Origin: Marinobacter sp. LV10R510-11A
GTDB lineage: Bacteria > Pseudomonadota > Gammaproteobacteria > Pseudomonadales > Oleiphilaceae
DNA length: 64,000 nt
Assembly (NCBI RefSeq): GCF_900215155.1
Contig: NZ_LT907980.1
Location: 2,728,001-2,792,000, forward strand
Direction of reading: 5' to 3'
Under the pieces are notes generated by a model. The model did no database searches and had not been told where the DNA came from. It worked only from the letters and a program-made list of their open reading frames with translations. The position numbers were made by a program, and so were the translations under genes. Of this stretch, positions 1 to 8,415 are shown one piece after another (the stretch's first letter is position 1; each line of letters starts with the position of its first letter).

Positions 1-920
1 GCGGGTAATGGCTTCCAGAAACATCAGCCCAACGCCCGGCCACTGGAACACGGTTTCCGTAAGAATCGTATAGGCCACCATTACGCCAATCTGCACGCCG
101 CCTACGGTGATAACCGGCAGCATGGTGTTCTTAAGGGCATGAAGAAAGTTAATCCGCACCGCGCTCAGGCCCTTGGCCCGGGCGTAGCGAATGTAGTCGC
201 TTTGCAGCACTTCCATCATCTCCGCACGAATCAAGCGGATGAACAGCGGCAGCATGATGGACGCCAGCGATACACAGGGCAGCACCAGGTGCAACAGACC
301 GTTCTTCGAGAAAAAGCCGGAATCCCAAGTGCCGAAAAGATGGGTTAATTCATCGCCGCGGCCATAGGACGGCAGGCCTCCTTCGGTGCTTAGAGCGCCG
401 TTTAGCCATTGCCCCCAACCGGTATCCACGGGAAACCACGCAACCGTCACGCCTATGGAATATATCTGGATAAGAACAATGGCCGTAAGAAATACCGGGA
501 TGGATATGCCGACGGTACTCACGCCCATAAAAAGCTTGGCCATCAACGCCTGTGGCCGAATCGCCGCATAGACACCAATGGGCACCGACAACAGCATGAT
601 AATTAGGCTGGACCCGATCACCAGCTCCAGAGTCGCCGGCAGGTGCTCAGAAATCACCTCAAGGGTAGGCTTGCCGTAAAAATAGGAGGTGCCCAGATCG
701 CCCTGAACCGCATTGCCGGCAAAGCGAAAATATTGAACAACCACGGAATCATTCAACCCCAGCTCATCGCGCAGGGCTTCCCGGCCTCCAGCGAGACAGA
801 CATACCCACCATTTGCTGAAGTGGATCTCCCAGACCGTCCTGAATGGCAAACGCGATCACACTGATCACGAACATAACCAGCACTGCCTGGGATATCCGT
901 TGAACCAAAAACGCTAACAT
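1..920 (-). pseudogene. DppB-type peptide ABC transporter permease, frameshifted and cut by window edge
   Basis: Reading the minus strand from ATG at 918-920 gives MLAFLVQRISQAVLVMF, the usual first membrane helix of DppB/OppB inner-membrane permeases. The frame breaks near 780/781, where a GCC-CGG-GAA context appears to have lost one base. In the next frame the protein continues with REALRDELGLN-like sequence, several hydrophobic helices, the cytoplasmic EAA-type loop (YIRYARAKGLS) that contacts the ATPase, and further helices up to base 1. It lies directly downstream of the peptide-binding protein gene, the normal dppA-dppB order. The gene runs out of the window, so its C-terminus is not seen. 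A one-base sequencing error is as likely as a true inactivation. Confidence 0.8.
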
Positions 921-951
921 GAAGGATTTACCGCTAATGAGTATTTTAAAG

Positions 952-976
952 CCTCTCTCCCCTTGCGGGAGAGAGG
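952..976. repeat. Perfect hairpin between binding-protein and permease genes
   Basis: CCTCTCTCCC and GGGAGAGAGG form a perfect 10-bp inverted repeat with a 5-base loop. A GGAGAGAGG-like copy follows directly (about 979-989). It sits in the 81-bp gap between the binding-protein stop and the permease start. Intercistronic hairpins at this place in peptide transporter operons commonly stabilise the upstream mRNA so the binding protein is made in excess; that role is inferred here. Confidence 0.55.
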
Positions 977-1001
977 TTTGGAGAGAGGGGGCATGCTCCT
1001 C

Positions 1002-2564
1002 TTACTCTACGACTAGGTCGCCCATGAAGGGGAAGTTCATCACGTTCAGAATCGGTTCAATCTTCACGTTCTTCTTGCTTGCCCAAGCCAGATCCTGCCA
1101 ATGCAATGGAACGAAAGCGGCGTCGTCGTACAGACGCTGCTCCACTTCCTGCAGCATGGCGGTGCGCTTTTCCACATCGGTTTCAACGTTGGCTTTCTCA
1201 ACCAGCGCATCGATTTCCGGGTTGCAGTAGTTGCCGGCGTTGTACTGGCCAGCGCCACTGCCCGCTTCGGTGCAGAAGGTTAGAAACTCATAAAAGTTGG
1301 CGGAATCCTCGGTGTCTGCATGCCAACCAATCAGCATTATATCTCCCGAACGGTTATCAAACTCGGGCCAATACTGGGCTTTTGGAAGGGTTTTGAGATC
1401 CACTTTTATGTTGATGCGGGCCAGCATCGCAGCCGCAGCCTGAGCAATTTTGTCATCGTTCACGTAGCGGTTGTTCGGCGCCATCATGGTGACGGTAAAA
1501 CCATCCTCGTAACCGGCTTCTTTCATCAGTTGTTGAGCTTTTTTCACGTCATAACGCAATTTCAGGGATTCGTTGTGGCCCTGATAGCCAGCCGGTGACA
1601 ACTGGGATGCGGGCGTGGCGAAGCCTTTCATGATCTTGGCGGCAATGCCTTCCTGATTGATAGCATAGGCTACGGCCTGGCGTACTTTTGGATTTTTGAA
1701 GGCCTCGACTCGCTCCTGATTCAGGTGAAACAGAATAATACGGGTGCCACTCATGGTGACCAGATCCGTGTTTTCGTCGCGTTTGATGCGCTCAAGATCC
1801 GTAGGCGGCACCGGCGCGATAAAGTCCACGCCGCCGGACAGCAACGCAGACACGCGGGTGTTGTTTTCTTTGATAGGGGTCAGCACGATTTTCTTTACGT
1901 TACCCGGGGAGTCTTCATCCCAGTAATCCGCAAAGCGTTCAAACTCCATTCGCACGCCCTGCTGGCGTGACGTGACCATGTAGGGGCCAGTGCCGGACAG
2001 GTTGCCAGAAGCAAACGAGCTGCCATGCTTCGAAATGGCGTCTTTCTTCTTGCCATCTTCGGTCTCGCCAGAATAAAACTCGCTGTCGAGCGGGAAAATG
2101 TAGGTCGCAGTATTAAGCAGCAGCGGGAATGGCTCGCTGGTCACCAGTTCAAAGGTGTAATCATCAATGACATTAATGCCACTGAACGGCTTGAATATGG
2201 CCTTGAAGTCTTGGCTTTCTTTCAGGCGGTCGTAAGTGAATTTCACATCTTTAGTCGTGAGCTCGTTGCCGGAATGGAACTTCACCCCTTCACGGAGTTT
2301 GAAACGCATGGTTTTGTCATCAACACGCTCCCAACTTTCTGCCAGGCGAGCCTCAAAACCAAGATCTTTTGTCCAACGCACCAGCGGATCAAAAGACATG
2401 TGTGACAACTGCAGAGTGCCACCGGAAAGCTGTTCATGAATGTCGAGGGTAACCGGATCGGCGTCGTACGCCATCTTAAGTTCTTTCGTCGCCTCGGCAG
2501 ACAGAGCCATAGGAGCCGCGGCTAGCGCCACGGACCCGACTATAGCTGCAAGTAGTTTTTTCAT
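1002..2564 (-). CDS. Periplasmic peptide-binding protein of an ABC transporter (SBP family 5, DppA-like)
   Basis: 520 residues, the usual length for extracellular solute-binding family 5. A Sec signal peptide is visible at residues 1-22 (MKKLLAAIVGSVALAAAP...LSA), followed by the family pattern: LKMAYDADPVTLDIHEQ, then FDPLVRW, LAESWE and the KLREGVKFHSG motif that marks this family. The mature protein should capture di- or oligopeptides, or a related small solute, in the periplasm and hand them to the permease encoded just downstream. The exact ligand cannot be read from sequence. The start is the only one that gives a complete signal peptide. Confidence 0.92.
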   Translation of the reverse strand: MKKLLAAIVGSVALAAAPMALSAEATKELKMAYDADPVTLDIHEQLSGGTLQLSHMSFDPLVRWTKDLGFEARLAESWERVDDKTMRFKLREGVKFHSGNELTTKDVKFTYDRLKESQDFKAIFKPFSGINVIDDYTFELVTSEPFPLLLNTATYIFPLDSEFYSGETEDGKKKDAISKHGSSFASGNLSGTGPYMVTSRQQGVRMEFERFADYWDEDSPGNVKKIVLTPIKENNTRVSALLSGGVDFIAPVPPTDLERIKRDENTDLVTMSGTRIILFHLNQERVEAFKNPKVRQAVAYAINQEGIAAKIMKGFATPASQLSPAGYQGHNESLKLRYDVKKAQQLMKEAGYEDGFTVTMMAPNNRYVNDDKIAQAAAAMLARINIKVDLKTLPKAQYWPEFDNRSGDIMLIGWHADTEDSANFYEFLTFCTEAGSGAGQYNAGNYCNPEIDALVEKANVETDVEKRTAMLQEVEQRLYDDAAFVPLHWQDLAWASKKNVKIEPILNVMNFPFMGDLVVE

Positions 2565-2744
2565 TGCGTTTTCCGTTGTTGTTTTAGGGAGTTTTACGGC
2601 ATTTTTTATGGCACACCGAGGCTCATGCGCCCCAGTCGTCTACAGTAGAACCTAGTCCCGGAAACTACTTACAGCAATCGAAATTACAACTTGCGGCTAT
2701 TCGTGAACTGAATAACGGCTTTTGCAGGAAGCTGCCGCCAGCCA

Positions 2745-3473
2745 TTAAAGTCGGAAAACCAGAGGTAATATAAGTGCGGTAAACACGCCAGTTAGCCCCA
2801 TCCCCAACGATGCGAAAGCACCTGCAGTATGACTAATCTCAAACGCTCTGGCCGTTCCGATAGCGTGGCCATTAAGACCAAGAGCAAAACCGAGAATACG
2901 CTCGTCCTTAACCGAGGCCCATTTCGCCAGCAAGTCCACAAACAGAGTCGCAACCACGCCGGTTATCAGTAGAGCACCCATCAACAGGGGCACCGACCCG
3001 CCTAGCTGTTTCGTGACACCAATAGCAATTGGAGCAGTCACAGACTTAGGCGCCAGCGACGCAAGCACCTCTGGCGTCGCACCCATTGCCCACGCAATCA
3101 CCACCGCATAAACCGCCGCCAATGTGGCGGCCAACGGCAGTGTGACAACAATCGGAAGCCACATAGCGCGTATATGATGAATCTGCTGATACAGCGGAAT
3201 GCCGAGCGCCACCGTTGCGGGCCCAAGCAATACAGTTATCCAGAGCGCGCCCTTCTGATAGCTAACATAGTCGATCGATAGAATGGCAATCGCCGCTGCC
3301 AACATTACGGCGGATAGCACCACAGGTGGCATCCATAAAGGTCGGCCAATGCGTGCAAACAGCCAGCTACCGGCAAAAAAGGCGCTCAACGTAAGGCCAA
3401 TTGCAAGCATCGGGCTGGCAGACAGGACCTCGGGAAGAGAGAGGAAACGCTCGGCAAGCTCAGTCATTAGCAC
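2745..3473 (-). CDS. lrgB: LrgB family membrane protein (CidB/LrgB)
   Basis: 242 residues, nearly all hydrophobic, with the LrgB signature stretch PKSVTAPIAIGVTKQLGG and a second conserved block NGHAIGTARAFEI near the C-terminus. LrgB works in the inner membrane with LrgA as a holin/antiholin-like or small-acid (pyruvate, glycolate) transport pair. Its start overlaps the 3' end of lrgA by 14 bases, so the two are translated as a coupled unit. Family assignment is firm; the physiological role in this organism is not shown. Confidence 0.92.
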   Translation of the reverse strand: MLMTELAERFLSLPEVLSASPMLAIGLTLSAFFAGSWLFARIGRPLWMPPVVLSAVMLAAAIAILSIDYVSYQKGALWITVLLGPATVALGIPLYQQIHHIRAMWLPIVVTLPLAATLAAVYAVVIAWAMGATPEVLASLAPKSVTAPIAIGVTKQLGGSVPLLMGALLITGVVATLFVDLLAKWASVKDERILGFALGLNGHAIGTARAFEISHTAGAFASLGMGLTGVFTALILPLVFRL

Positions 3474-3846
3474 GTTCCCGCGCAGACAGGCGAACCATGC
3501 TTTTCATGAGTAACACGGTGGTCAGAACACTCAAAAAGGTGCCCAACAACAATGCCGCCGACACGGCCAGCCATTGACCAGAGAATTGTGAGGCCATAAA
3601 AAACACCCCCACGACGCCTGGCATGATCAATAACACCAGCACCGAAATCAGCGCTTGGCTGGCCGACGCCAATTCATCGCTCACACTGCCCCGCAGCATC
3701 AACGTAAAGGTCATCAAAATCATACCCAGCACACCGCCGCTGACCGGTATCAAAAACACCGACCGCAACGCCTCACCAAAAAGGAAAAACAAAACCAGTA
3801 TCAAAAAACCGCGCAACATCGACATGTCGTTTTGCTCATCACCCAA
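3460..3846 (-). CDS. lrgA: LrgA/CidA family membrane protein
   Basis: 128 residues with four predicted membrane helices and the family features FLFGEALRSVFLIPVSGGVLGM near the N-terminus and LLIMPGVVGVFF in the middle. It is the holin-like partner of the following lrgB. The first codon is uncertain: in-frame methionines also occur at residues 8 and 10, and the shorter form starting MLRGFLI is closer to typical LrgA length. It is divergent from yaeQ with a short shared upstream region. Confidence 0.9.
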   Translation of the reverse strand: MGDEQNDMSMLRGFLILVLFFLFGEALRSVFLIPVSGGVLGMILMTFTLMLRGSVSDELASASQALISVLVLLIMPGVVGVFFMASQFSGQWLAVSAALLLGTFLSVLTTVLLMKSMVRLSARERAND

Positions 3847-3900
3847 TGAATTGCATTACACTAACGCAAATCAACATATTGATACCAATGCAGGACAGCC

Positions 3901-4440
3901 ATGGCGCTCAAAGCAACGATTTATAAAGCCACGCTCAATATTGCCGACATGGACAGGCACTATTATGCGGATCATCAGCTCACAATAGCCCAGCACCCGT
4001 CAGAAAATGACGAGCGCATGATGATTCGCCTGCTGGCCTATGCACTGAACGCCTGTGAGGGACTCGAATTCACCAAAGGCCTGAGCAAAGACGACGAGCC
4101 GGAGCTCTGGCAAAAAAGCCTGAGTGGCGAGATTGAACAATGGATTGAACTGGGCCTGCCCGACGAAAGCCGCCTACGCAAAGCCTGCAACCGCGCACGC
4201 CAAGTTATCCTATACGCTTACGGTGCTCGCGCCGTGCCTATATGGCTGGAGAAGCACAAAAACAAGCTGAGCCGCTTCCGCAACCTCACAATTATTGAAC
4301 TGCCCACTGAATCCACGGAGGCACTCGCTGGCCTGGTAGAACGCAACATGAACTACCAGATAACCATCCAGGATGGCGAGGTATCCTTCAGCAATGAAGG
4401 TGCACTGGTGAGCATAACGCCCACGCACCTTTTCCCCTAA
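3901..4440 (+). CDS. yaeQ: YaeQ family protein
   Basis: 179 residues, matching the usual length of about 180. Recognisable blocks are [19 protein letters not shown] at the N-terminus, the [15 protein letters not shown] block, and [14 protein letters not shown] with [15 protein letters not shown] further on. YaeQ has a PD-(D/E)XK nuclease-like fold and has been linked to compensation for RfaH loss, but its function is not settled. The gene stands alone between lrgAB and the tRNA. Confidence 0.95.
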   Translation: MALKATIYKATLNIADMDRHYYADHQLTIAQHPSENDERMMIRLLAYALNACEGLEFTKGLSKDDEPELWQKSLSGEIEQWIELGLPDESRLRKACNRARQVILYAYGARAVPIWLEKHKNKLSRFRNLTIIELPTESTEALAGLVERNMNYQITIQDGEVSFSNEGALVSITPTHLFP

Positions 4441-4539
4441 CGACAGGCAAGCCCCACCAACGAGCCGGGGCTGGACAGCGTACGCTCGCGCACGTAAGAT
4501 TGCGCACTCGAAATTGATGCATAGCCGTTGATCTCGAAT

Positions 4540-4616
4540 GCGCCCATAGCTCAGCTGGATAGAGTACTGCCCTCCGAAGGCAGGGGTCGCAGGTTCGAAT
4601 CCTGCTGGGCGCACCA
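4540..4616 (+). tRNA. tRNA-Arg (CCG)
   Basis: 77 bases fold into a full cloverleaf: acceptor arm GCGCCCA/TGGGCGC, D arm GCTC...AGAG, anticodon stem CTGCC/GGCAG around loop CTCCGAA (anticodon CCG, arginine), T arm GCAGG-TTCGAAT-CCTGC, discriminator A and an encoded CCA. It is the left end of the genomic island, which has kept this tRNA copy intact. Confidence 0.97.
4572..4606 (+). other. Left attachment site of the genomic island (within tRNA-Arg)
   Basis: The 35 bases from the anticodon loop to the end of the T arm recur at 12719-12753 with one mismatch (A4599 against G12746). A duplication of the 3' part of a tRNA is the hallmark of tyrosine-integrase elements. The left copy keeps the complete tRNA. 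Confidence 0.75.
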
Positions 4617-4622
4617 TATTCT

Positions 4623-4657
4623 AAAAGGCCTTACGTGAAAGCGTAGGGCCTTTTTTA
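4623..4657 (+). terminator. Rho-independent terminator of tRNA-Arg
   Basis: AAAAGGCC-T-TACG, loop, then CGTA-GGGCC form a strong stem followed by six T residues, starting seven bases after the tRNA CCA end. Confidence 0.8.
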
Positions 4658-4738
4658 TTGGCTGTGCCCAAACGGTGCCCGTGATGTGCCCAAGACCTTT
4701 AAACTGCATTATCTTTGAGCGCGCTAATGCGAAGCTCG

Positions 4739-4921
4739 TCACCAATCATTGATACTGCTTTCGCGGTTCTGAATCGATTCGATAATCTCATCAAAACTCG
4801 GGAGCGTTGAATACATCATGCCCGCACCCACCATTTCCTCATAGTCTCCTCGCAGACCTTTCAAGCTGTCTGTCTCTGGCAACAGCTTCAATCGGCCAGC
4901 CAGACAAGCGTCATAGTCCGC
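4739..4921 (-). pseudogene. C-terminal remnant resembling an AbiEii nucleotidyltransferase toxin
   Basis: The minus strand is open for about 60 codons ending at TGA 4739-4741 and reads DYDACLAGRLKLLPETDSL, then LRGDYEEMVGAGMMYSTLPS, then FDEIIESIQ and SIND. The LRxDYxxMxxAGMxxxxxPSFDEI pattern is what I recall from the C-terminus of AbiEii/AbiGii-type nucleotidyltransferases. No start codon or catalytic domain remains. An AbiEi-type antitoxin lies upstream on the same strand at 7165-7785, in the order expected for an abiE operon, which supports the reading. Assignment is by memory of the family and needs a profile search. Confidence 0.45.
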
Positions 4922-4924
4922 GGA

Positions 4925-5075
4925 GCTACTTCTTCAGTCTGCATGGTTTCCAGAAACTGCCATAAGAAGCGGGTATCAACCGCATAGCGCGCATTGAAGT
5001 CGTTCGCTTGTCCCAGCCGGTAAGGAACTTCTCGATGCTCGCTTCCAGTGCCTGTTCGTTGGTTTGGCTGGCCAT
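4925..5075 (-). pseudogene. N-terminal remnant of a type I restriction subunit (HsdR-like) with internal deletion
   Basis: From ATG 5075 the minus strand reads MASQTNEQALEASIEKFLTG, the typical opening of HsdR. It then jumps, in another frame, to LGQANDFNARYAVDTRFLWQ and FLETMQTEE, which in full HsdR lies about 30 residues further on. A short stretch between the two blocks has therefore been lost with a frameshift, and the gene then fuses into the AbiEii-like remnant near 4922. No motor or nuclease domain remains. Confidence 0.6.
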
Positions 5076-5219
5076 GGACTCATTCTTACTAATCAATTGG
5101 CTAACCGGCCACCAGTCAAATGAAGCGCAAGAGGCAACTGACTGATTTAAAAAGATTTAACCCAAGACCTCGTTTTAAAAACTCTTACCCAGTCAAATGA
5201 CCATCAAATGAGAAATGGC

Positions 5220-6692
5220 TTACGCCCAAAATGGCACGTACCGATATGCCTTCCTGTTCGAGTTCGGGTCATACAACCGAATCAATCCGGCCTTTATAGT
5301 CTGTTTGAGTATCCGGCTGGCCATGGCACTGTTCGCCTCATCGATGCGCAGCCGCTCACGCAGAGATGTATTGTTCATAGGCTCTCGGTTAACGTACTTC
5401 AAACAGCAGTGCTGGTAACAAGCCCGAACGCGATCCTCCGGCTCCATATCCTTGTAATCTCGATGAGAGAACAGCACTACCCGTGTGTGCTCTTGTGTTT
5501 GCTCGAAAATCGGGGCGGGTAACTGATAGAGCTCAACCTGGGCAATCACCTTATCAATTCCACTGCCCCGTTCTTCACATACGCCAATACGGCGCATAAA
5601 CGACGCAAGTGCTTCATTTCGACTGCGTGGAGGGCTATCAAGAAAGCGCTGCGTATCAACCAAGGGAACGCCGGGATTGGTTATCTCCAGCCGATTACCA
5701 AAAAGCTCTATCATCGGGCCTGTGCCGCTCAGATTGAAATCCTGATGAATAACAGCATTGGCCACCAATTCTCGCAAAGCCAGTTCAGGATACATAGGCA
5801 CCTCTTCCCGAAAGGCCTTGCCAATCTCTTCATTGGACGGCAAAAGGGTTTTGAGGTAGTCAATTAACCCCTCAAAACCCACGGCGTAACCCTTGTTACC
5901 CGTAATTTCCCGAATGGTCTCAAGCTTGTTATTACCCCTGTACTGAATCAACCGTACAGCCTTGCGCCCCAGAGCCTGAAAATCCTGCAGGCGCTTTGCA
6001 AAAAGGATTGCGCCCAAGTTAGTGACGCTCCAATGACCGCTGTCATTTCGCTCAATCATCTGGTCTGCAGTAAGGGCTGCCAAGATGGCCTCACGTCCTT
6101 CGGGCAAAGGTTGGTCGGTCAGGTCAAAATAGGCGGGATAATCCAATAGTTTTAACACCTCGCCCGCGTCAAGATTCTGAGCTGCAAACTGCTGCTCGAA
6201 CGGCACTCGGTCAAACACCCGCCAAAGTTCCCGCTCTTTCTCTGGGAACTCCCGCAGCTTTTTCTTGTAGGAGCCCACCCGAATAAACTCGATACCATCG
6301 AACTGCACTGGTGTATGCGCCGCAGCTTGGATTTCCAGAATCACCACCGGCTGCTCATTGGCGGCGGCGGCAAACTCGAAAAAGCGGAAATGGATCTTCG
6401 GTACGGTTTTCTGTAACAGCCAGCTTTCCAATTCCTGTTGCTTATGGCGAGCCGCTGAAGGCTTGAAGCATGTACCCTTAACCGTGTGGGTATCGTTTTC
6501 CACACCCCAAACGACATAACCGTATTGCTTGCCCAGCAAAGCTGCGGAATTGGCCAGCGCAGAGATGTACTCGCCGATCATCGGTGCATCGTCGTTATCT
6601 TGTTTGAACTCCACCCACTCGGTTTCCTGAGGCAGTGAGCATAGTTCTTTCAGTAGTGACTGCAGGTACGCCAGATTGCGGTCCACGGTCAT
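5220..6692 (-). CDS. AlbA_2 / Schlafen-like DNA-binding protein with C-terminal HATPase domain
   Basis: 490 residues from the chosen start. Residues about 15-130 are an AlbA_2 (Schlafen-like) domain: the E-x-x-x-x-EFK motif (ETEWVEFKQ), then ALANSAALLGKQYGYVVWGV. The C-terminal half carries an HATPase_c_4 domain with LRELVANAVIHQDFNLSG and the GSGID motif. Such proteins are often annotated as RecG-like helicases or transcriptional regulators and are common in defence islands; the role here is unknown. The start at 6692 was preferred over the ATG 63 bases upstream because AGGAGG lies 10 bases before it. Confidence 0.85.
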   Translation of the reverse strand: MTVDRNLAYLQSLLKELCSLPQETEWVEFKQDNDDAPMIGEYISALANSAALLGKQYGYVVWGVENDTHTVKGTCFKPSAARHKQQELESWLLQKTVPKIHFRFFEFAAAANEQPVVILEIQAAAHTPVQFDGIEFIRVGSYKKKLREFPEKERELWRVFDRVPFEQQFAAQNLDAGEVLKLLDYPAYFDLTDQPLPEGREAILAALTADQMIERNDSGHWSVTNLGAILFAKRLQDFQALGRKAVRLIQYRGNNKLETIREITGNKGYAVGFEGLIDYLKTLLPSNEEIGKAFREEVPMYPELALRELVANAVIHQDFNLSGTGPMIELFGNRLEITNPGVPLVDTQRFLDSPPRSRNEALASFMRRIGVCEERGSGIDKVIAQVELYQLPAPIFEQTQEHTRVVLFSHRDYKDMEPEDRVRACYQHCCLKYVNREPMNNTSLRERLRIDEANSAMASRILKQTIKAGLIRLYDPNSNRKAYRYVPFWA

Positions 6693-6765
6693 AGTGCTGG
6701 CACCTCCTGTATACTTGGCTTGGCCATTTCGGCGGTTTTCAACCCAGTTGTCCAAATGACTGCGT

Positions 6766-7012
6766 TTAAGCAGCTAGTTTATTGTGCTCAATTTCTTGCA
6801 GTTTGCCAGGATTGAGCAATACTGATCCGGTGACTTCCCAGTTCCGGATGTTGCCAGACCAGCGCCGAGGATTCTGGCGCTTTGCTCTTTCATAAACCAG
6901 CGTCCGGTGCGCTAATCGCTCATGATCCATGCCACGATCTTACGGCTGTAAATGTTCATGATCAGGTACAGGTACCAATGTTGACCACGCACTGCTGAAG
7001 GGCAGTAGCTAA
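6766..7012 (-). mobile_element. Remnant of an IS3-family transposase (OrfB)
   Basis: Two pieces of an IS3-family OrfB are seen in different frames. The first, RGQHWYLYLIMNIYSRKIVA, is the integrase-core strand around the second catalytic Asp position. The second, about 45 residues ending at TAA 6766-6768, reads AHRTLVYERAKRQNPRRW, then SGNIRNWEVTGSVLLNPGK, the usual C-terminus. The part between them, with the catalytic Glu, is deleted. The upstream side is interrupted by the group II intron remnant. Confidence 0.75.
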
Positions 7013-7110
7013 GGTGAGTAGACCAAGGGAGTTTCACCCTCAGCCTCTCGCAGAAAGGTGCGTGACCCTCTCGGCTCACACCGCTCCCATCAAGCAAACG
7101 CACAATCAGC
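7012..7110 (-). mobile_element. 3' end of a group II intron (domains V-VI) inside the IS3 remnant
   Basis: On the minus strand bases 7086-7053 form a domain V hairpin (GAGCGGTGTGA ... TCACGCACC). This is followed by a domain VI-like stem (GAGGGTGAAACTCCC region) and a 3' boundary near CTACTCAC. The flanking DNA resumes as IS3 transposase, so the intron inserted into the IS. All of the upstream intron, including any reverse transcriptase, is missing. Confidence 0.55.
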
Positions 7111-7164
7111 ATGGCGCACCAACTCGCGGCCCTGAACGGCCGCTTTAGCGGTGGCACCACCTAT

Positions 7165-7785
7165 TCAACGGTGTGTTGGTCGGCCATGGGCGCGCCCTGC
7201 CTCGTATTGCCTGAACGCCTCACTCATCCAGGCCGGCATTCTTGAGGATCGAAGTGTTTCGAACTCTTCCGCACTCAGGCCTTCTTCAATGCGCCGCATC
7301 ACTTCGGTATTGATGTTGTTTTCCCCCAGATACCAAAGCGCAGAGAGTGCCAGACCAGGCTTCTCGCCTGCATGCTGAAGCTTCCTTCCACTGCTGGTGT
7401 GCACGAGCTTCACCTTGAGGTTTCCGATACGAATCTCACGGGTAGGCCCACTCGTATAGTAAACCGGTGTCGTTGGCATTTGGGTACTGAGTTTAAAACG
7501 ACGAGCCGCTTCAGCACCATGCACCTGGATGGTTTCACCATGGTCTTTCGCAATCACCGCGACCACGCGAGAAACATCCGGCATGACATTGCCGACAAAC
7601 CGACTTTGCTTGGGTCTGACGAAAACGCCACGTGCAATCCGCTGAATAGCACCCTCTTCTACGAGCCTGGACAGTGTTTTATCGACAGCAGCACGCGACC
7701 CCAACCGCAGGAAACGGCTGTTGGTAAAGGGTTCACCTAATGGAACTTTTTCAATCTGCTGTTGAACAGACTCTTTAACGGACAT
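7165..7785 (-). CDS. AbiEi-type antitoxin / transcriptional regulator (DUF6088-like)
   Basis: 206 residues from the chosen start. A winged-helix N-terminus (VKESVQQQIEKVPLGEPFTN, then LSRLVEEGAIQRIARGVFVR) is followed by the family's C-terminal domain with VHGAEAARRF, TSGPTREIRIG and ALSALWYLG. AbiEi proteins neutralise the AbiEii nucleotidyltransferase and repress their own promoter through inverted repeats. Only a scrap of a toxin-like gene remains (4739-4921), so this is probably an orphan. GGAGG lies 8 bases before ATG 7785 and overlaps the upstream ATG at 7800, which decides the start. A perfect inverted repeat lies at 7803-7835. Confidence 0.8.
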   Translation of the reverse strand: MSVKESVQQQIEKVPLGEPFTNSRFLRLGSRAAVDKTLSRLVEEGAIQRIARGVFVRPKQSRFVGNVMPDVSRVVAVIAKDHGETIQVHGAEAARRFKLSTQMPTTPVYYTSGPTREIRIGNLKVKLVHTSSGRKLQHAGEKPGLALSALWYLGENNINTEVMRRIEEGLSAEEFETLRSSRMPAWMSEAFRQYEAGRAHGRPTHR

Positions 7786-7802
7786 AGCACGTGCCTCCAA
7801 CT

Positions 7803-7835
7803 AATGTCAGAAAAACTATCACTATTTCTGACATT
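7803..7835. promoter_or_regulatory. Perfect 11-bp inverted repeat upstream of abiEi, probable operator
   Basis: AATGTCAGAAA (7803-7813) and TTTCTGACATT (7825-7835) are exact reverse complements with an 11-base spacer. It lies 18 bases upstream of the chosen abiEi start. AbiEi repressors are known to bind inverted repeats in their own promoter, so this is a good candidate autoregulatory site. The half-site TTTCTGACAT occurs again at 8405-8414, touching the fic start codon. Confidence 0.65.
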
Positions 7836-8299
7836 TTTCAAGGTGCGATCAACCTCTATCAGGAACTTGCAGGTGGTTGACAAAGCCCACTCGATGATTT
7901 ATTAACCAGCTCTGCTTCGGCTACTGGACTGGGGATTAAGCAAATCAGAACAGCGGCCTTACTTTTTCCGAAGCTGCCGACTCGGCATTGAAGGGGTTGT
8001 TCTTGGCACGCTTTACTACCTGTGACCTGCTCCCCTCTGACTGAACGGTTTTCAGGTCAATAGTAGTCATCTCATCCAGACTTGTACTATTTAGTCAGAC
8101 AACCGGCAACACTGTCAGATTAAGAGACACAACCAATGGCACCGATACAGTGTTTTCAGTCATTTTTACGTCCTTCGCGGACTGCCAGATAACTAGCCCG
8201 CAGCTCAAGAAAAACGGAATTTTGGAAGAAGTCTTTGAGTAGGAAAATAGTGATTAGCTAACGTCGTATCGAGACCATTCAGTAATGCAGGATCGCATC
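7836..8299. other. Gene-free divergent region with a possible IS3 end
   Basis: No protein gene is recognised here. TGACCTGCTCCCCTCTGA at about 8023-8040 looks like the terminal inverted repeat of an IS3-family element and may be the outer end of the degraded IS3 copy. The rest is low-information sequence between the divergent abiEi and fic genes. Confidence 0.35.
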
Positions 8300-8415
8300 T
8301 GACATAAACGCAGCTCTATATCAGAAATTCATGATATTTTGACATAAAACTATACCTATGCTGCAAACTGACATAGAGTTTTTCTTATATCGTAAATAAG
8401 GGCGTTTCTGACATA
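8300..8415 (+). promoter_or_regulatory. Array of four TGACATA boxes in front of fic
   Basis: TGACATA begins at 8300, 8340, 8369 and 8409, all in the same orientation, with spacings of 40, 29 and 40 bases. A related inverted box TATCAGAAAT lies at about 8319-8328. The last box is part of TTTCTGACAT, identical to the abiEi operator half-site, and abuts the fic ATG. Repressor binding there would cover the translation start region. Confidence 0.5.

Noticed and set aside
4210..4745. Minus-strand frames through yaeQ and the tRNA, one reading [13 protein letters not shown]
   Set aside because: The phrase is the well-known translation artefact of a tRNA gene read antisense; no ribosome site or family supports it.
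4620..5220. Integrase gene next to tRNA-Arg
   Set aside because: No tyrosine recombinase motifs are visible; the sequence there is HsdR- and AbiEii-like debris.
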